Below, piece after piece: positions 33,649 to 44,643 of a DNA stretch of 64,000 nucleotides. Source of the stretch: Halopseudomonas oceani (lineage in GTDB: Bacteria; Pseudomonadota; Gammaproteobacteria; Pseudomonadales; Pseudomonadaceae); the NCBI RefSeq assembly GCF_002903165.1, contig NZ_PPSK01000002.1, positions 341,208-405,207 on the forward strand. Direction: 5' to 3'. The stretch's first letter is position 1. Each line of letters starts with the position of its first letter. Both the position numbers and the translations under genes were made by a program. The notes under the pieces are model-generated. The model ran no database searches. It was not told the origin of the DNA and worked only from the letters and a program-made list of their open reading frames with translations.

Positions 33649-34602
33649 GTGAGAGGATTGCAAGCTGAGGGCGGGGAGCTGTCATGGCAGGTCCAGCCTG
33701 CTGTAGAGCTGAAATCTGGCGAAGTTCGCGTTCGCGTCATGGCTGCCGGTTTGAACCGGGCAGACCTGTTGCAGAAGGCTGGCATGTATCCGCCGCCTGC
33801 GGGCGTAACCCAGGTTCTGGGGCTGGAATGTGCCGGTGAGGTGATCGAGGTTGTCGAAGGTTCACGCTGGAAGATCGGTGATCGCGTTTGCGCGTTGCTG
33901 GCCGGCGGCGGTATGGCGGAAGAGGCTGTGGTTGACCAGCGTCATCTGCTGGCGGTACCGGACAACCTCGGCTGGGCCGAAGCGGCTGCCATTCCGGAGG
34001 TGTTCAGCACCGCCTGGTTGAATGTATTTGTGTTGGGCAATGCGCGCCCGGGCGAGAAGGTGCTGATTCACGCCGGTGCCAGTGGCGTGGGCACTGCGGC
34101 AATTCAGCTGTGCAAGGCGCAGGGCAACCCTTGCTGGGTCAGTGTCGGCAGTCAGGACAAGCTGGATGCCTGTGTTGAACTGGGTGCCGAGGGTGGCGTG
34201 CTGCGTCAGGGCGGGATTGCCGCGCTGAAGGACTTCGGTCCATTCAATGTCGCGCTCGACCCGGTCGGTGCTACCTACGCTGCTGATCACCTGGATCTCT
34301 TGGCGTTGGATGCACGCTGGGTACTCATTGGATTGATGGGCGGTCGCGACGCGACCCTGGATCTGGCCAAGGTGCTGGCCAAGCGCATCAGTCTGATCGG
34401 CTCAACCCTGCGGACCCGTGATGCCGAGTTCAAGGCCACGCTGCTGGCCGACATGGAGCAGCGCCTGATGCCCCAGTTCGCATCCGGTGAGCTCAAGCCG
34501 ATGGTGGCAAAAACCTTCGGTTTTGCCGATGCCGCTGCGGCGTTTGAAGAGCTGGCGCGTGATCAGGTGGTTGGCAAGGTGATTCTGGTGCGCGAAGACT
34601 GA
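33649..34602 (+). CDS. NAD(P)H quinone oxidoreductase (zeta-crystallin type)
   Basis: 317 residues from the GTG at 33649, chosen because GGAGGT lies just before it; an in-frame ATG at 33631 has no ribosome site. A zinc-free medium-chain reductase: NRADLLQKAGMYPPP and GLECAGEV in the catalytic domain, and the nucleotide-binding HAGASGVGTAAIQLCKA (about 140-156). The PIG3-like family reduces quinones or other electrophiles with NADPH; the physiological substrate is unknown. Divergent from prc, and closed by a strong terminator. Confidence 0.88.
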   Translation: MRGLQAEGGELSWQVQPAVELKSGEVRVRVMAAGLNRADLLQKAGMYPPPAGVTQVLGLECAGEVIEVVEGSRWKIGDRVCALLAGGGMAEEAVVDQRHLLAVPDNLGWAEAAAIPEVFSTAWLNVFVLGNARPGEKVLIHAGASGVGTAAIQLCKAQGNPCWVSVGSQDKLDACVELGAEGGVLRQGGIAALKDFGPFNVALDPVGATYAADHLDLLALDARWVLIGLMGGRDATLDLAKVLAKRISLIGSTLRTRDAEFKATLLADMEQRLMPQFASGELKPMVAKTFGFADAAAAFEELARDQVVGKVILVRED

Positions 34603-34626
34603 TTGTCCGCGCTCCGTGCCACAACA

Positions 34627-34660
34627 AGCCCCAGGCGTTGCTGACGCTTGGGGCTTTTTT
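34627..34660 (+). terminator. Rho-independent terminator after quinone oxidoreductase
   Basis: 12-bp stem AGCCCCAGGCGT/ACGCTTGGGGCT with one wobble, 5-base loop, six T residues. Confidence 0.9.
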
Positions 34661-34706
34661 GTGGTGTTGCGCGGGAGTCTGCCAGCACTTGTTGTGACGG
34701 GGTTTT

Positions 34707-34763
34707 CGCGGACACGCTGCACTCTGTCCGCCCTGCGGGCCGGAGCTGCGCTGTGGGGCGCAG
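34707..34763. repeat. REP-like repeat, copy 1 (degenerate)
   Basis: About 57 bases starting CGCGGACACGCTGC and continuing through TGTCCGCCCT and GGGCCGG. It matches the first half of the palindrome at 34838 with a few changes, but its right half has diverged, so no long hairpin remains. Confidence 0.7.
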
Positions 34764-34837
34764 CAAGCCAATGGCCTGCGCGCGGAAGGGGGCTGAGGTT
34801 AGCGCAAGCCTTTGAGTACTGATCGGGCATTCGCATC

Positions 34838-34912
34838 CGCGGACACGCTGCGCTTTGTCCGCCCTACGGGCCGGTGCTGTGTTGTAGGGCGGACAAAGCC
34901 TGGCGTGTCCGC
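34838..34912. repeat. REP-like long palindrome, copy 2
   Basis: A 29-base-armed imperfect palindrome: outer arms GCGGACACGC/GCGTGTCCGC (34839-34848, 34903-34912), four mismatched bases, inner arms CTTTGTCCGCCCTAC/GTAGGGCGGACAAAG (34853-34867, 34884-34898), loop of 16. The TTTGTCCGCCCTAC core is of the kind scattered through pseudomonad intergenic regions. It lies 12 bases past the aminopeptidase stop and may protect its mRNA end. Confidence 0.85.
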
Positions 34913-34924
34913 CAAGGGCGGCGC

Positions 34925-36220
34925 TTAGATCAGTTGTGCGCTGTTGCAGAAGGCGGTCAGCACGGTAATCAGATAGCCCGGATCACGGCTACCAGCTAGC
35001 TCGCGGATCGAGTGCATGGCAAAGGTCGGTGCGCCGATGTCGACGGTGCGTACGCCCAGGCGGCTCGCAGTGATCGGGCCGATGGTGCTACCGCAGCCCA
35101 TGTCACTGCGTACGACGAACGCCTGGACCGGGACGTCTGCACTGGCGCAAAGGTGGCGGAAGAACGCAGCAGTTTCGCTGTTGGTGGCGTAGCGTTGGTT
35201 GCTGTTGATTTTGATGACCGGGCCGGCGTTGAGCTTGGGGCCATGGTTTTCGTCATGCTTCATGGCAAAGTTCGGGTGCACGGCGTGGGCGTTGTCCGCT
35301 GACACCAGTAGCGAGCGCTGGATCAGTTGGATGCGTTCGGCGGCGTCCGGCACGAGGCGGCGCAGTACGTCTTCGAGGAAGGGGCCGTCGGCGCCGCAGC
35401 AGGAAGATGAACCAATTTCTTCGTGGTCAGTGCAGACCAGCAGGCAGGGTTGCTGGCCATCGCTGTTCAGTAACGCCTGCAAACCCGCGTGACAGGACAG
35501 CAGGTTGTCGAGCCGTGCGGCGCTGAAAAAATCACCGTCCAGGCCGATCTGGGCTGGCGGTTGGGTATCGTAGAAGCTCAGCTCGTAGTCGAGTACTGCT
35601 GCATCGGCGCAATCCGGATGTTCCTGCTGCAGCTGAGTTGCCAGCAGGGCGCGCAGATCACGGCCACCATCCAGGCTGTGCGCCAGCACCGGTGGCATGT
35701 CGGTCTGCGGGTTGATCGACAGGCCTTCATTAACTCCACGGTTGAGGTGAATCGCGAGGTTGGGAATTACCGCAACAGGGCGTTTGAAGTCGATCAGTCG
35801 GCTGTCCAGCATGCCATCGGCGCACCGGAAGGTAACGCGGCCAGCCAGCGATAGGTCGCGATCGAACCAGGGCGCGAGCAGGGCGCCGCCGTAGATCTCG
35901 ACACCGAGCTGCCAGAGGCCTTGCTGGTCTTTTTCCGGCTGCGGCTTGACGCGCAGGCACGGGCTGTCGGTATGGGCGCCGATCAGGCGCAGGCCGCGGC
36001 TTTGCAGGGCGCCGTCGGCACCCAGCTGGAACGCGATGAGGGAAGAGTCGTTGCGGTTGACCAGATAGCGTCCGCCGGCCTTTAGTTGCCAGTCCTCTCG
36101 CTCGTCCAGCCCTTCAAATCCGGCTGCGAGCAGACGCTCACGCAGGGTGGCAGTAGCGTGAAAAGGGGTGGGTGAGCGGGCAATGAAATCGGCCAGATCC
36201 TGAAGCTGTTGGTCCTGCAT
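34925..36220 (-). CDS. apeB: M18-family aspartyl/broad-specificity aminopeptidase
   Basis: 431 residues from the ATG at 36220, preceded by AGGAGA; a longer frame to 36259 lacks a ribosome site. A cytoplasmic zinc aminopeptidase of family M18. Visible metal-site segments are [11 protein letters not shown] (near 80), [11 protein letters not shown] (near 268) and the [11 protein letters not shown] loop (near 376). It removes N-terminal residues from peptides. Thirty-five bases separate it from rluA upstream on the same strand. Confidence 0.92.
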   Translation of the reverse strand: MQDQQLQDLADFIARSPTPFHATATLRERLLAAGFEGLDEREDWQLKAGGRYLVNRNDSSLIAFQLGADGALQSRGLRLIGAHTDSPCLRVKPQPEKDQQGLWQLGVEIYGGALLAPWFDRDLSLAGRVTFRCADGMLDSRLIDFKRPVAVIPNLAIHLNRGVNEGLSINPQTDMPPVLAHSLDGGRDLRALLATQLQQEHPDCADAAVLDYELSFYDTQPPAQIGLDGDFFSAARLDNLLSCHAGLQALLNSDGQQPCLLVCTDHEEIGSSSCCGADGPFLEDVLRRLVPDAAERIQLIQRSLLVSADNAHAVHPNFAMKHDENHGPKLNAGPVIKINSNQRYATNSETAAFFRHLCASADVPVQAFVVRSDMGCGSTIGPITASRLGVRTVDIGAPTFAMHSIRELAGSRDPGYLITVLTAFCNSAQLI

Positions 36221-36255
36221 GAAGCTCTCCTGCAAGGTTGAATTCGGGCCCGTCG

Positions 36256-36891
36256 TCAAAACGGGCAGGGGCTCTCGAACGCCATACGCTCGCCGGTTTC
36301 CGGGTGACTTATGGTCAGCCGGGCGGCGTGCAGGGCCAGCCGCGGGGATGCGTCGAGTGCAGCGCCTTCGGCATACAGGCGGTCACCCAGCAGTGGGTGA
36401 CCGATTGCCAGCATGTGCACGCGTAACTGGTGCGAGCGACCGGTGATCGGCGTCAGTTCCACCCGGCAGTAATTCTGATAGCGCTCCAGCACACGCCAGA
36501 AGGTCTGCGCATGCTTACCCTGCTCGTGGTCGACGATATGCCGTGGCTTGTTCGGTGGATCATAGCGCAGCGGCAGGTCGATATGTCCCGCGTCGCCTTC
36601 GGGCTGACCCCAGCACAGGGCGATATAGGCCTTCTCAGTCTCGCGGTCATGGAACTGGCGAGACAGCTCGCGATGGGCGTCGGGGTTGCGGGCGATGACC
36701 AGCAGACCAGAGGTTTCCCAATCCAGTCGATGGACGATGCGGGCTTCGGGGTAGCCGTTTTCCTGCAGACGGGTAATCAGGCAATCTTTGTTGTCCTCGG
36801 CACGGCCGGGCACGGACAGCAGCAGAGTCGGCTTGTCGACGATCAGGAAGGTAGGGTCCTGATGAATGATGCCGATGTGGGTCAGGGGCAT
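36256..36891 (-). CDS. rluA: RluA-family pseudouridine synthase
   Basis: 211 residues, lacking an S4 domain as RluA does. The catalytic HRLDWETSG (near residue 54, Asp is the nucleophile) and the [10 protein letters not shown] and [10 protein letters not shown] segments are intact. RluA modifies U746 of 23S rRNA and U32 of several tRNAs. It follows minE after a GC-rich hairpin; the min-rluA neighbourhood is common in pseudomonads. Confidence 0.9.
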   Translation of the reverse strand: MPLTHIGIIHQDPTFLIVDKPTLLLSVPGRAEDNKDCLITRLQENGYPEARIVHRLDWETSGLLVIARNPDAHRELSRQFHDRETEKAYIALCWGQPEGDAGHIDLPLRYDPPNKPRHIVDHEQGKHAQTFWRVLERYQNYCRVELTPITGRSHQLRVHMLAIGHPLLGDRLYAEGAALDASPRLALHAARLTISHPETGERMAFESPCPF

Positions 36892-36901
36892 GGGAAATCC
36901 G

Positions 36902-36927
36902 CGGCGCCACCCGGATGGGCGGCGCCG
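36902..36927 (-). other. GC-rich hairpin between minE and rluA
   Basis: 11-bp stem (CGGCGCCACCC paired with GGGCGGCGCCG, one mismatch) and GGAT loop, with no T-run on the minus strand. It could partly attenuate or process the min transcript before rluA. Confidence 0.5.
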
Positions 36928-36933
36928 ACTTGC

Positions 36934-37191
36934 TCAGGGGCGTTCGGGCAGGGTGATGTTGAGTTCGAGAATCGAGCAATCATCCTGATTGTCCAGCGCG
37001 ACGTGTACCTGTTCGCGATCGATAGGAACGTACTTGCTGATGACATCGATGATTTCTTGCTGCAGCTGCGGCAGATAGTCCGGCTGGTTACGCTGGCCTC
37101 GCTCGTGGGCAACAATGATCTGCAGGCGCTCCTTGGCGATCGACGCGGGCGTCGACTTCTTGCGATCGCGGAAATAATCGAAAATGCTCAT
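36934..37191 (-). CDS. minE: Cell division topological factor MinE
   Basis: 85 residues. Starts [31 protein letters not shown]: the membrane-targeting and MinD-contact region, followed by the dimerisation domain with [18 protein letters not shown]. MinE stimulates MinD ATPase and drives pole-to-pole oscillation. Its ATG overlaps the minD stop by one base. Confidence 0.96.
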   Translation of the reverse strand: MSIFDYFRDRKKSTPASIAKERLQIIVAHERGQRNQPDYLPQLQQEIIDVISKYVPIDREQVHVALDNQDDCSILELNITLPERP

Positions 37192-38000
37192 TAACGCCCT
37201 CCGAACAGGCGCTGCAGTAGGCCCTTCTTCTGTGCTTCGAGGAAACGGTGCGGAATATCCTTGCCCAGCAGGCGCTCTACGGCGTCGCTGTAGGCCTGAC
37301 CTGCATCGCTTTTGTCGTCCATGATGACCGGGATACCCTGGTTGGACGCTTTGAGAACAGCCTGTGACTCAGGGATGACACCCAGCAGCGGAATTGACAG
37401 GATGTCTTCCACGTCGGCTACTGAGAGCATTTCGCCGTTGTCGACGCGCTCGGGGTTGTAGCGGGTCAACAGCAGGTTTTCCTTGATCTTCTCGCCGTTC
37501 TCGGCGCGACGGGATTTGCTCGACAGCAGGCCCAGCATGCGGTCGGAGTCGCGCACGGAGGAGACTTCCGGATTGGTCACGACGACGGCTTCGTCAGCAA
37601 AATACATGGCCAAGTGAGCACCCTTCTCGATGCCGGCTGGGGAATCGCAAACGATGTAATCGAAGGTTTCCTTCAGCTCGTTCAATACGCGCTCAACGCC
37701 TTCAACGGTCAGTGCATCCTTGTCACGGGTCTGGGACGCCGGGAGGATGAACAGGTTGTCGGAGCGTTTGTCCCTGATCAGGGTTTGATTCAGGTTGGAA
37801 TCGCCATTGATCAGGTTGACGAAGTCGTAAACCACGCGGCGTTCACAGCCCATGATCAGGTCCAGATTGCGCAGGCCCACGTCGAAGTCGACGATAACGG
37901 TCTTGAAACCGCGCAGTGCCAGCCCGGTACCGATGGCGGCACTGGTGGTTGTTTTGCCCACCCCGCCTTTGCCTGATGTGACAACGATGACTTTTGCCAA
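37191..38000 (-). CDS. minD: Septum site-determining ATPase MinD
   Basis: 269 residues. Deviant Walker [11 protein letters not shown] with Lys11 and Lys16, the [11 protein letters not shown] segment, and the C-terminal amphipathic membrane anchor [11 protein letters not shown]. MinD dimers recruit MinC to the membrane. Translationally linked to minE; minC lies 143 bases upstream, separated by a terminator-like hairpin. Confidence 0.97.
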   Translation of the reverse strand: MAKVIVVTSGKGGVGKTTTSAAIGTGLALRGFKTVIVDFDVGLRNLDLIMGCERRVVYDFVNLINGDSNLNQTLIRDKRSDNLFILPASQTRDKDALTVEGVERVLNELKETFDYIVCDSPAGIEKGAHLAMYFADEAVVVTNPEVSSVRDSDRMLGLLSSKSRRAENGEKIKENLLLTRYNPERVDNGEMLSVADVEDILSIPLLGVIPESQAVLKASNQGIPVIMDDKSDAGQAYSDAVERLLGKDIPHRFLEAQKKGLLQRLFGGR

Positions 38001-38110
38001 AATGACCTTCCTGTCGAAATTGTCTGGATAGTGGAACGCACCGGACGCGTATGGTTCCCGGTACGATGAAAAGGAAAATGGCTACGGCGGAACTCGGTCA
38101 CAGACCAGAG

Positions 38111-38133
38111 AAAAAGGGCCCCCGAATGGGAGC
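38111..38133 (-). terminator. Probable terminator or attenuator between minC and minD
   Basis: Read on the minus strand: 6-bp stem GCTCCC/GGGGGC with an ATTC loop, then CCTTTTTCTC. Short stem but a clear T-run. Confidence 0.5.
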
Positions 38134-38143
38134 ACAGTATCTG

Positions 38144-38920
38144 TTAAAGCCCGGTTATCTTCAAGCTGTCGCCGTCCAGACTGATCTGTACCGCTTCCTT
38201 CCATTGGTGCTTGCGCAGATCCTCCGCCACCTTGTATTGCCCGGCGATGGAAACCAGCTCGGCTTCCAGGCTCTGGCAGAAGATGCGGGCTTGCTGATTG
38301 CCTTTGACTCCGGCCAGGGCGCGGCCCCGTAACGGGCCGTAGACATGGATGTGACCATCGGCGAGCAGTTCGGCGCCGGCGCTGACCGGCGCCATGACAA
38401 TCAGGTCGCCGCCGCGGGCATAGACCTGCTGGCCGCCGCGGACCGGTTCGGTAACAATCTTGCCCGCGCTGACCGGCGCGGGGGCCGATGCTTCCACCGC
38501 AGGGGCAGGGGCAGGGGCAGGTGCTGGCTCCGGCGCGGGCTCCGGTGCGACAGCTGCTGTTTCGATACTGCGCTCACGCTGGCGGCCCGGCGGTAACAGG
38601 ACCATGGCTGCACTCTGGGCAAGCTCCCGAAATGCCTCGCCACCGCGCAGCGCCACAGGCTGCAGGCCGTGGTCACGGCAGATACTCAGCAGGTGGCTCA
38701 AGGTGAGGTCGGTGAGGGCTTCGTTCAACTTGTCGAGTGCGATGACCACCGGGGTGTCGACGAAGAAGTTGGGCGCCTGTTCGACCTTCTCCGCCAGCTG
38801 TCGGGCAAACTGGTCCGGGGCGAGGCGGATCAGCTCGACCAGCGTCATCGTCAGCATGCCACCCTTGAGGTGGAATACCGGGTCGTTGTCGAGCAGGTCG
38901 AGGGTGGTGTCAGCAGTCAT
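38144..38920 (-). CDS. minC: Septum site-determining inhibitor MinC
   Basis: 258 residues from the ATG at 38920; no strong ribosome site is visible. An N-terminal domain (about 1-105) that inhibits FtsZ polymerisation is joined by a Pro-Ala-Glu linker (roughly 120-150) to the beta-helical C-terminal domain (about 155-255), with [16 protein letters not shown] and [16 protein letters not shown], which binds MinD. The linker is an obvious low-complexity repeat of AP units. Confidence 0.95.
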   Translation of the reverse strand: MTADTTLDLLDNDPVFHLKGGMLTMTLVELIRLAPDQFARQLAEKVEQAPNFFVDTPVVIALDKLNEALTDLTLSHLLSICRDHGLQPVALRGGEAFRELAQSAAMVLLPPGRQRERSIETAAVAPEPAPEPAPAPAPAPAVEASAPAPVSAGKIVTEPVRGGQQVYARGGDLIVMAPVSAGAELLADGHIHVYGPLRGRALAGVKGNQQARIFCQSLEAELVSIAGQYKVAEDLRKHQWKEAVQISLDGDSLKITGL

Positions 38921-39129
38921 GGGCAATCCAGTTCACAATGATCGGTAGCGCGTTGGCAGGGCGATGTGCCTGCTTGGCTGTTCTGCGCTTCCTTATATAG
39001 AAGGGCCCGGTTGATCGCAAGCCGCAGACGGCCTGATCCGGTGCTGTTTCGCCCGGATAGAGTAAACCCGGCTGGCGATGACGGCAGCACAGGCCATAGA
39101 ATGTCGGTTTTCGTTGATTGGACCTTTTG

Positions 39130-40089
39130 ATGGAACGTCCGGGTTTTTCTGTTGCCCTGCTGCACCCGCGTTACTGGTTGCTCTGGTTGGGGCTTGGGTT
39201 GCTGTGGCTGGTGATACAGCTGCCGTATCGCTGGCTGCTGGGTTTGGGGCGTCTGCTGGGGTGGGGCATGTTCCACCTGATGGCCGACCGCCGTGAGGTG
39301 GCCCGTACGAACTTGGCTCTGTGCTTCCCGGAAATGTCGGAGATTGCCCGCGAGCGTCTGCTGCGCGACAACTTTGCCTCGAACGGTATTGCCTTGTTTG
39401 AAATGGCCATGGCCTGGTGGTGGCCGCGTCATCGGCTAGCCAGGCTGGCGCATATCGAGGGGCTTGAGCATTTGACCGAGGCAGCCGCTGCCGGCAAGGG
39501 CGTGGTGCTGATGTCGCTGCATTTCACCACGCTGGAAATCGGCGCTGCGCTGCTGGGGCAGGCGGTGACGATTGACGGCATGTACCGTGAGCATCGCAAT
39601 GCCGCCTTTGATTTTGTTCAGCGCCGTGGACGCGAGCGTCACAATCGCGATGCCAAGGCAGTAGAGCGTGAGGACGTGCGCAGCATGATGCGCTCGCTGC
39701 GCAGTGGCCGGGCGATCTGGTACGCACCGGATCAGGACTACGGCCGCAAGGCCAGTGTTTTCGTGCCGTTGTTTGGGGTTGACGCGGCGACCGTCACCGC
39801 CACCAGTACCTTTGCTCGCTTGGGCAAAGCGCTGGTCGTGCCGTTTACCCAGACCAGGCTGCCGAACGGGCAGGGCTACCAACTAACTGTGCATCCGGCA
39901 TTGACCGATTTTCCTGGCGAGAGCGAGACCGCAGACGCACTCCGTATCAACCAGTGGATTGAGCAGGCGGTACGCGAACAGCCGGAGCAATACATGTGGG
40001 TGCATCGCCGCTTCAAGACCCGCCCGGAAGGGCAGAGTCGGCCGTATGCCAAGCGGCGTCGGCGTAAGCGTCGGGCGCGGCGGCGCTGA
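39130..40089 (+). CDS. lpxL: LpxL/HtrB-type lipid A acyltransferase
   Basis: 319 residues from the ATG at 39130. A membrane-anchored acyltransferase that adds secondary acyl chains to lipid A. An N-terminal hydrophobic helix (about 15-35) is followed by [12 protein letters not shown], the catalytic HFTTLE (HX4E, near residue 134), GMYREHRN and APDQDYG, all family marks. The C-terminus ends in a very basic run of Arg/Lys. It overlaps the patatin gene by one base (TGATG). Confidence 0.88.
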   Translation: MERPGFSVALLHPRYWLLWLGLGLLWLVIQLPYRWLLGLGRLLGWGMFHLMADRREVARTNLALCFPEMSEIARERLLRDNFASNGIALFEMAMAWWWPRHRLARLAHIEGLEHLTEAAAAGKGVVLMSLHFTTLEIGAALLGQAVTIDGMYREHRNAAFDFVQRRGRERHNRDAKAVEREDVRSMMRSLRSGRAIWYAPDQDYGRKASVFVPLFGVDAATVTATSTFARLGKALVVPFTQTRLPNGQGYQLTVHPALTDFPGESETADALRINQWIEQAVREQPEQYMWVHRRFKTRPEGQSRPYAKRRRRKRRARRR

Positions 40090-41270
40090 TGAATGATCGC
40101 ATCGGGCGTGATTGCGCTGGGCTGATCCTGTCAGGTGGCGGTGCCCGTGCCGCCTATCAGGTGGGCGTGCTGTCGGTGATAGCCGACTTGTTGCCTGAGG
40201 GCGCAGCCAATCCCTTCCCAGTGATTTGTGGCACCTCGGCCGGCGCAATCAATGCACTGGCACTGGCGACCCACACCCGTCACTTCGCAGAGGGGGTGAA
40301 ACGGCTGGATACGGTCTGGTCGGAGTTTCATTGCGATCAGGTCTACCGCACCGACTGGCCTGGTGTAACGGCGCAGGCCTGGCGTTGGGCCAAGGCCAAC
40401 CTGTTTGGCTTCCCGAGCAAGCACCCGACGGCGTTGCTGGATAATGCGCCGCTGCGATCGCTGCTGCAGCGCACCTTGCACTTTGGTCAGATTGATGAAG
40501 CGCTGCAGGCCGGGCTGCTGCACGCGGTGTCGGTCAGTGCCTTCGGCTACCAATCGGCGCAATCGGTCAATTTCTATCAGGGCCGAGAGCGGATTGCCCC
40601 CTGGTCGCGGCACCGGCGGGTCGGGGTTCAGACCCGACTGGGGCTGGAGCATCTGATGGCGTCGTCGGCTATTCCGCTGGTTTTTCCACCGGTGCTGCTC
40701 AACCGTGAGTGGTTCGGCGATGGCGCGGTGCGTCAGCAGGCGCCGGTCAGCCCTGCGCTGCATTTGGGGGCCAATAAGGTACTGGTGATCGGCGTGTCGG
40801 ATAACCTGGCAGATCCGCCCGGTGGCCGTCGCGGGCCGCGGTTGCGCGCGGCTGCGCCGCCGACGCTGGCACAGATTGGTGGGCATCTGCTCAGTAGTAC
40901 CTTTGTCGACAATCTCGAAGCGGATGTGGAGTTGCTGGATCGGATGAACCGACTGGCGGGTTACCTGCCGAGTGCGGCGAGACAGTCAGGAAAGGGAGTG
41001 CGCCAGGTGGAAGTGCAGATTATTTCACCGAGCGAGCCGCTGGACGTGATCGCAGCCCGGCATCGCAAGCTGCTTCCACGTACCCTGCGAACGTTTCTGC
41101 GCGGCAGCGGGGCGACCCGGGCGTCGGGTGGCAGCGTGGTCAGTTATCTGTTGTTTGAGGCGGACTACACCCGCGAGCTGATCGAGCTGGGCCGGCGTGA
41201 CGCCATTGCCCAGCGCGAAGCACTGCAGCGCTTTCTTGGTCTGTTGTGCCCGGTGCCGAACCCGTCCTGA
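40089..41270 (+). CDS. Patatin-like phospholipase
   Basis: 393 residues. The patatin domain is complete: oxyanion loop [10 protein letters not shown] (15-24), nucleophile Ser50 in GTSAG and the catalytic Asp211 in DGA. Similar to the RssA/YlbK group of cytoplasmic patatins. Translationally coupled to the lpxL gene, hinting at a role in envelope lipid handling. It ends directly against the convergent rapA stop. Substrate unknown. Confidence 0.88.
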   Translation: MNDRIGRDCAGLILSGGGARAAYQVGVLSVIADLLPEGAANPFPVICGTSAGAINALALATHTRHFAEGVKRLDTVWSEFHCDQVYRTDWPGVTAQAWRWAKANLFGFPSKHPTALLDNAPLRSLLQRTLHFGQIDEALQAGLLHAVSVSAFGYQSAQSVNFYQGRERIAPWSRHRRVGVQTRLGLEHLMASSAIPLVFPPVLLNREWFGDGAVRQQAPVSPALHLGANKVLVIGVSDNLADPPGGRRGPRLRAAAPPTLAQIGGHLLSSTFVDNLEADVELLDRMNRLAGYLPSAARQSGKGVRQVEVQIISPSEPLDVIAARHRKLLPRTLRTFLRGSGATRASGGSVVSYLLFEADYTRELIELGRRDAIAQREALQRFLGLLCPVPNPS

Positions 41271-44105
41271 TCAGCCGGCGACCAGGACACGGATCGCATC
41301 CAGGCGCAGCTTCGCCTGTTGCAACAGGTGATCGCCTTCACGCAGGCGCTGTTCCTGCGCAGCAATCTCTTCATCGCGTACCAGCGGATTGACCCGCTGC
41401 AGCGCCTTCAGTCGTTCGATTTCTTCCTGCAGTTCGCTGTTGAGCTGGGCGCGGGCGTTGTCGACCAGTTGCTGGTGCTGCGCCGCAGCGGCGGCTTCAC
41501 CTTTACTCAGGATGGCTTCAATCGGCTCGCGCTGGGTCTTGGCGATCTTGACTGCCAACTGGCGCGGCAGCGATTCAACCTGTGAGTCCAGCGTGTCGAA
41601 ACTGACTTTGCTGGCCAGGTTGTTGCCGTTGACGTCGAGCAGGCAGCGAATCGGTGTTGGCGGCAGTACCCGTTGCAGTTGCAGTGCGCGGGGAGCGACA
41701 GCCTCACACACATAAATGCATTCGAGCAGCATGGTGCCTGGTTTCAGTGCCTTGTTCTTCAGCAGGCCCACGGCGCTGTTGCCCATGCTGCCGGACAGCA
41801 CCAGATCCATGCCGCCCTGCAGCATCGGATGTTCCCAGGTGAGGAACTGCATATCCTCGCGGGACAGGGCAGTGTCACGGTCGTAGGTAACGGTGACGCC
41901 CTCGTCGTTGCCGAGCGGGAAGCCGGCATCCAGCATGCGCTCACCCGGGCGCAGGATCAGTGCGTTGTCCGAGTGGTCCTCGCTGTCAACGCCAAATACA
42001 TCGAACAGCCGCTCCATGTAAATCGGCAGCTGGAAGTCGCTGTCCTGATTGGCAATGGTCTCCAGCATCTGCTCGGCGTCCTGATGTCCGCGTGAATGCA
42101 GCTCCAGCAGGCGGTCACGGCCGTTGTGCATTTCCTCTTCCAGCGCCAGGCGGCGTTTACTGGCCCGTTCCAGCAGGTCGTTCCAGCCGTCCTGTTGCGG
42201 GTGATCGAGGTGCTGCAGCAGTTCGCTGCCAAAGCTGTGCTGTAGTGCGTTGCCGGTTGGGCAGGTGGCACGGAAGGCGTTCAGTGCGCTGTCGTACCAC
42301 TCGACCAGATGCGCCTGAGCGGTGCCTTCCAGATACGGTACGTGCAGCCCAATGGTGTGCTGCTGGCCGATGCGGTCGAGGCGGCCAATGCGTTGTTCGA
42401 GCAGGTCCGGATGGCTTGGCAGGTCGAACATCACCAAGTGGTGGGCAAACTGGAAGTTGCGACCTTCGCTGCCGATTTCCGAACAGATCAGTACCTGCGC
42501 GCCGAACTCTTCATCGGCGAAGAACGCCGCTGCACGGTCGCGCTCGACGATACTCATGCCTTCATGGAAGACGGTGGCAGGTGTGCCGCTGCGCAGGCGC
42601 AGAGCATCTTCCAGATCCAGTGCGGTTTCGGCGTGGGCGCAGATCACCAGCACTTTGTTGCGCTTGAGCAGCTTGAGGGTGTCGATCAGCCATTCCACCC
42701 GCGGGTCGGCCTGCCACCAGGGTGTTTCGCCGCCTTCGGCCTGCAGTGCCTGCTCGGGATAGAGCGCTGCCTGACCTTCGAGGTCCTGGTACTGCTCGGG
42801 ACACGGCAGCGGGTAGGCGTGCAGCTGGCGCTCCGGAAAGCCGGAAATGGCCGCGCGGGTGTTGCGATAGAGGACCCGGCCGGTGCCGTGGCGGTCCAGC
42901 AGCTGACGGATCAGGCTTTCGCGTGCGGCTGCGGCTTGTTCGCCGCCCTCGGCTGCCGTCGCCAGCAGGTCCGCGGCGCTGTCGCCGAGCCAGCCAGTGA
43001 TGGCGGTAACGTCTTCTGTGCTCAGGTGATCCTGTTCCAGCAGGTGCTGCACTGCCTCGGCAACGGGCTGGTAGCGCTCGGTCTCCTTGATGAACTCTTC
43101 TAGGCTGTGGAAGCGGTCCGGGTCAAGCAGGCGCAGTCGGGCAAAGTGGCTGGCCTGGCCGAGCTGCTCCGGGGTTGCGGTCAGCAGCAGGACCGCAGGT
43201 GTGCGGCGCGCGAGACCTTCGATTAGCAGGTACTCCTCGCTTGGCTGCTCTTCGTGCCAGACCAGGTGGTGCGCTTCGTCGACGATTAGCATGTCCCAGT
43301 CGGACTGGTCCAGGTAGTCGCGGGCCTTGTCGTTCTCCAGCAGAAATTCCAGCGCAACCAGCGCTAGCTGGGCTTCTTCGAACGGGTTGCTTTCTGCGCC
43401 GTCGCAACGGTCGGCGTTGAACAGGGCAAACTCCAGGTTAAAGCGGCGGCGCATTTCCACCAGCCACTGGTGTTGCAGGTTTTCCGGGACCACGATCAAT
43501 ACCCGGCGAATACGTCCGGTCTGCAGCTGGCGATGGAGAATCAGGCCCGCTTCGATGGTCTTGCCCAGACCGACCTCGTCCGCCAGCAAGACGCGCGGCG
43601 CCATGCGGTCGGCAACGTCGCGCGCGATGTGCAATTGGTGGCCGATTGGCTGGGTGCGGACGCCGGCAAGGCCGAGTAGTGGAGAGCGCTGAATACGGCA
43701 GTAGTGACGCAGGCTTTCAAAGCGCAGGCTGAACCAGGGCAGGGGGTCGATCTGGCTGGCGAACAGGCGGTCGCTGGCCAGGCGGAACTGAATGAAGTTG
43801 TCGAGCATGGTTTCGGCAAAGGCGGCTGGAGTGCCGTCTTCGCGCAGTCCGGCATAGGCGAGCAGGCCGTCTTCCTCGACCACGTCGCTGACCACCATGC
43901 TCCAGCCTTCGTGGTGGGTAATGCTGTCACCGGGGCTGAAGCGGACGCGGGTCAGGGGCGCGTTCCGCAGCGCATAGTGACGGGTCTCGCCACTGGCGGG
44001 AAAGAGGATGACCACCAGGCGGGCGTCCTGTGACAGTACCGTACCCAGTCCCAGTTCCGCTTCGCTGTCGCTGACCCAGCGCTGTCCGGGGGTAAAACCT
44101 GTCAT
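41271..44105 (-). CDS. rapA: RNA polymerase-associated ATPase RapA
   Basis: 944 residues from the ATG at 44105, preceded by AGGAGAG; E. coli RapA has 968. A Swi2/Snf2-type translocase that recycles RNA polymerase. N-terminal tudor-like domains ([21 protein letters not shown]), the helicase core with [12 protein letters not shown] (Walker A), VDEAHHL (DEAH box) and LLTATP, then the second lobe with [21 protein letters not shown] and [11 protein letters not shown], and C-terminal Rpo-binding region. Its stop abuts the patatin stop without any spacer. Confidence 0.96.
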   Translation of the reverse strand: MTGFTPGQRWVSDSEAELGLGTVLSQDARLVVILFPASGETRHYALRNAPLTRVRFSPGDSITHHEGWSMVVSDVVEEDGLLAYAGLREDGTPAAFAETMLDNFIQFRLASDRLFASQIDPLPWFSLRFESLRHYCRIQRSPLLGLAGVRTQPIGHQLHIARDVADRMAPRVLLADEVGLGKTIEAGLILHRQLQTGRIRRVLIVVPENLQHQWLVEMRRRFNLEFALFNADRCDGAESNPFEEAQLALVALEFLLENDKARDYLDQSDWDMLIVDEAHHLVWHEEQPSEEYLLIEGLARRTPAVLLLTATPEQLGQASHFARLRLLDPDRFHSLEEFIKETERYQPVAEAVQHLLEQDHLSTEDVTAITGWLGDSAADLLATAAEGGEQAAAARESLIRQLLDRHGTGRVLYRNTRAAISGFPERQLHAYPLPCPEQYQDLEGQAALYPEQALQAEGGETPWWQADPRVEWLIDTLKLLKRNKVLVICAHAETALDLEDALRLRSGTPATVFHEGMSIVERDRAAAFFADEEFGAQVLICSEIGSEGRNFQFAHHLVMFDLPSHPDLLEQRIGRLDRIGQQHTIGLHVPYLEGTAQAHLVEWYDSALNAFRATCPTGNALQHSFGSELLQHLDHPQQDGWNDLLERASKRRLALEEEMHNGRDRLLELHSRGHQDAEQMLETIANQDSDFQLPIYMERLFDVFGVDSEDHSDNALILRPGERMLDAGFPLGNDEGVTVTYDRDTALSREDMQFLTWEHPMLQGGMDLVLSGSMGNSAVGLLKNKALKPGTMLLECIYVCEAVAPRALQLQRVLPPTPIRCLLDVNGNNLASKVSFDTLDSQVESLPRQLAVKIAKTQREPIEAILSKGEAAAAAQHQQLVDNARAQLNSELQEEIERLKALQRVNPLVRDEEIAAQEQRLREGDHLLQQAKLRLDAIRVLVAG

Positions 44106-44337
44106 GCCGCTCTCCTGATGGTGCAAAAAAGGGCGCATATCTTACCTGATCGTCTTGCTGCTCGAAACCGCGGTGTTTACGGGTTGTGGCGCTGCGAGCT
44201 GGTTAAAATTTGTTCATTTTTGTGCGCCATGCCACAGTGCAAGGGTAAAGGCGTCGGGTTTGCGGTCGATATCAGTGTAGTCGTCAGGATTTTCACAGGG
44301 GAACATCCGGACAAACCGGCACGAGGTCACGTTAGTC

Positions 44338-44595
44338 ATGCTGATTCCTGGGTTGCCAGCAGCGGGTGCGCAGAATGATGCGGTCAAGGTCTCGCGGGAG
44401 GTAAAGCCTGCTGCGGCGTCGGAGCCTGTGCACGAGGCTGACGTGCAGCAGGTTGAACGTCGCCGGCGCGACAATGGGCATTGGCCTGAACGTCGGCGCA
44501 AGCGCCGCCGCGTGCACACGCGCCAGGAGCAGCCGCCCCAGGAACGTGATCTGGACCTGTCCGGTAAGGGGTTGCTGGTTGACATTGAAGTCTGA
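44338..44595 (+). CDS. Small arginine-rich protein, unknown function
   Basis: 85 residues, not assigned to a family. A hydrophobic start (MLIPGLPAAGAQ) is followed by a central very basic region (VERRRRDNGHWPERRRKRRR) and a C-terminus GLLVDIEV. Similar short proteins with an Arg-rich centre and a final VDV-like motif seem familiar from pseudomonads. The codon usage matches neighbours; GAGG lies about 13 bases before the ATG. It is followed by another small basic-tailed gene. Nucleic-acid binding is conceivable but unproven. Confidence 0.5.
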   Translation: MLIPGLPAAGAQNDAVKVSREVKPAAASEPVHEADVQQVERRRRDNGHWPERRRKRRRVHTRQEQPPQERDLDLSGKGLLVDIEV

Positions 44596-44643
44596 GAGGG
44601 TGCTAGTCTGATGTCACCCGTTGTCGTCTGTGAAGGCTGTGTG

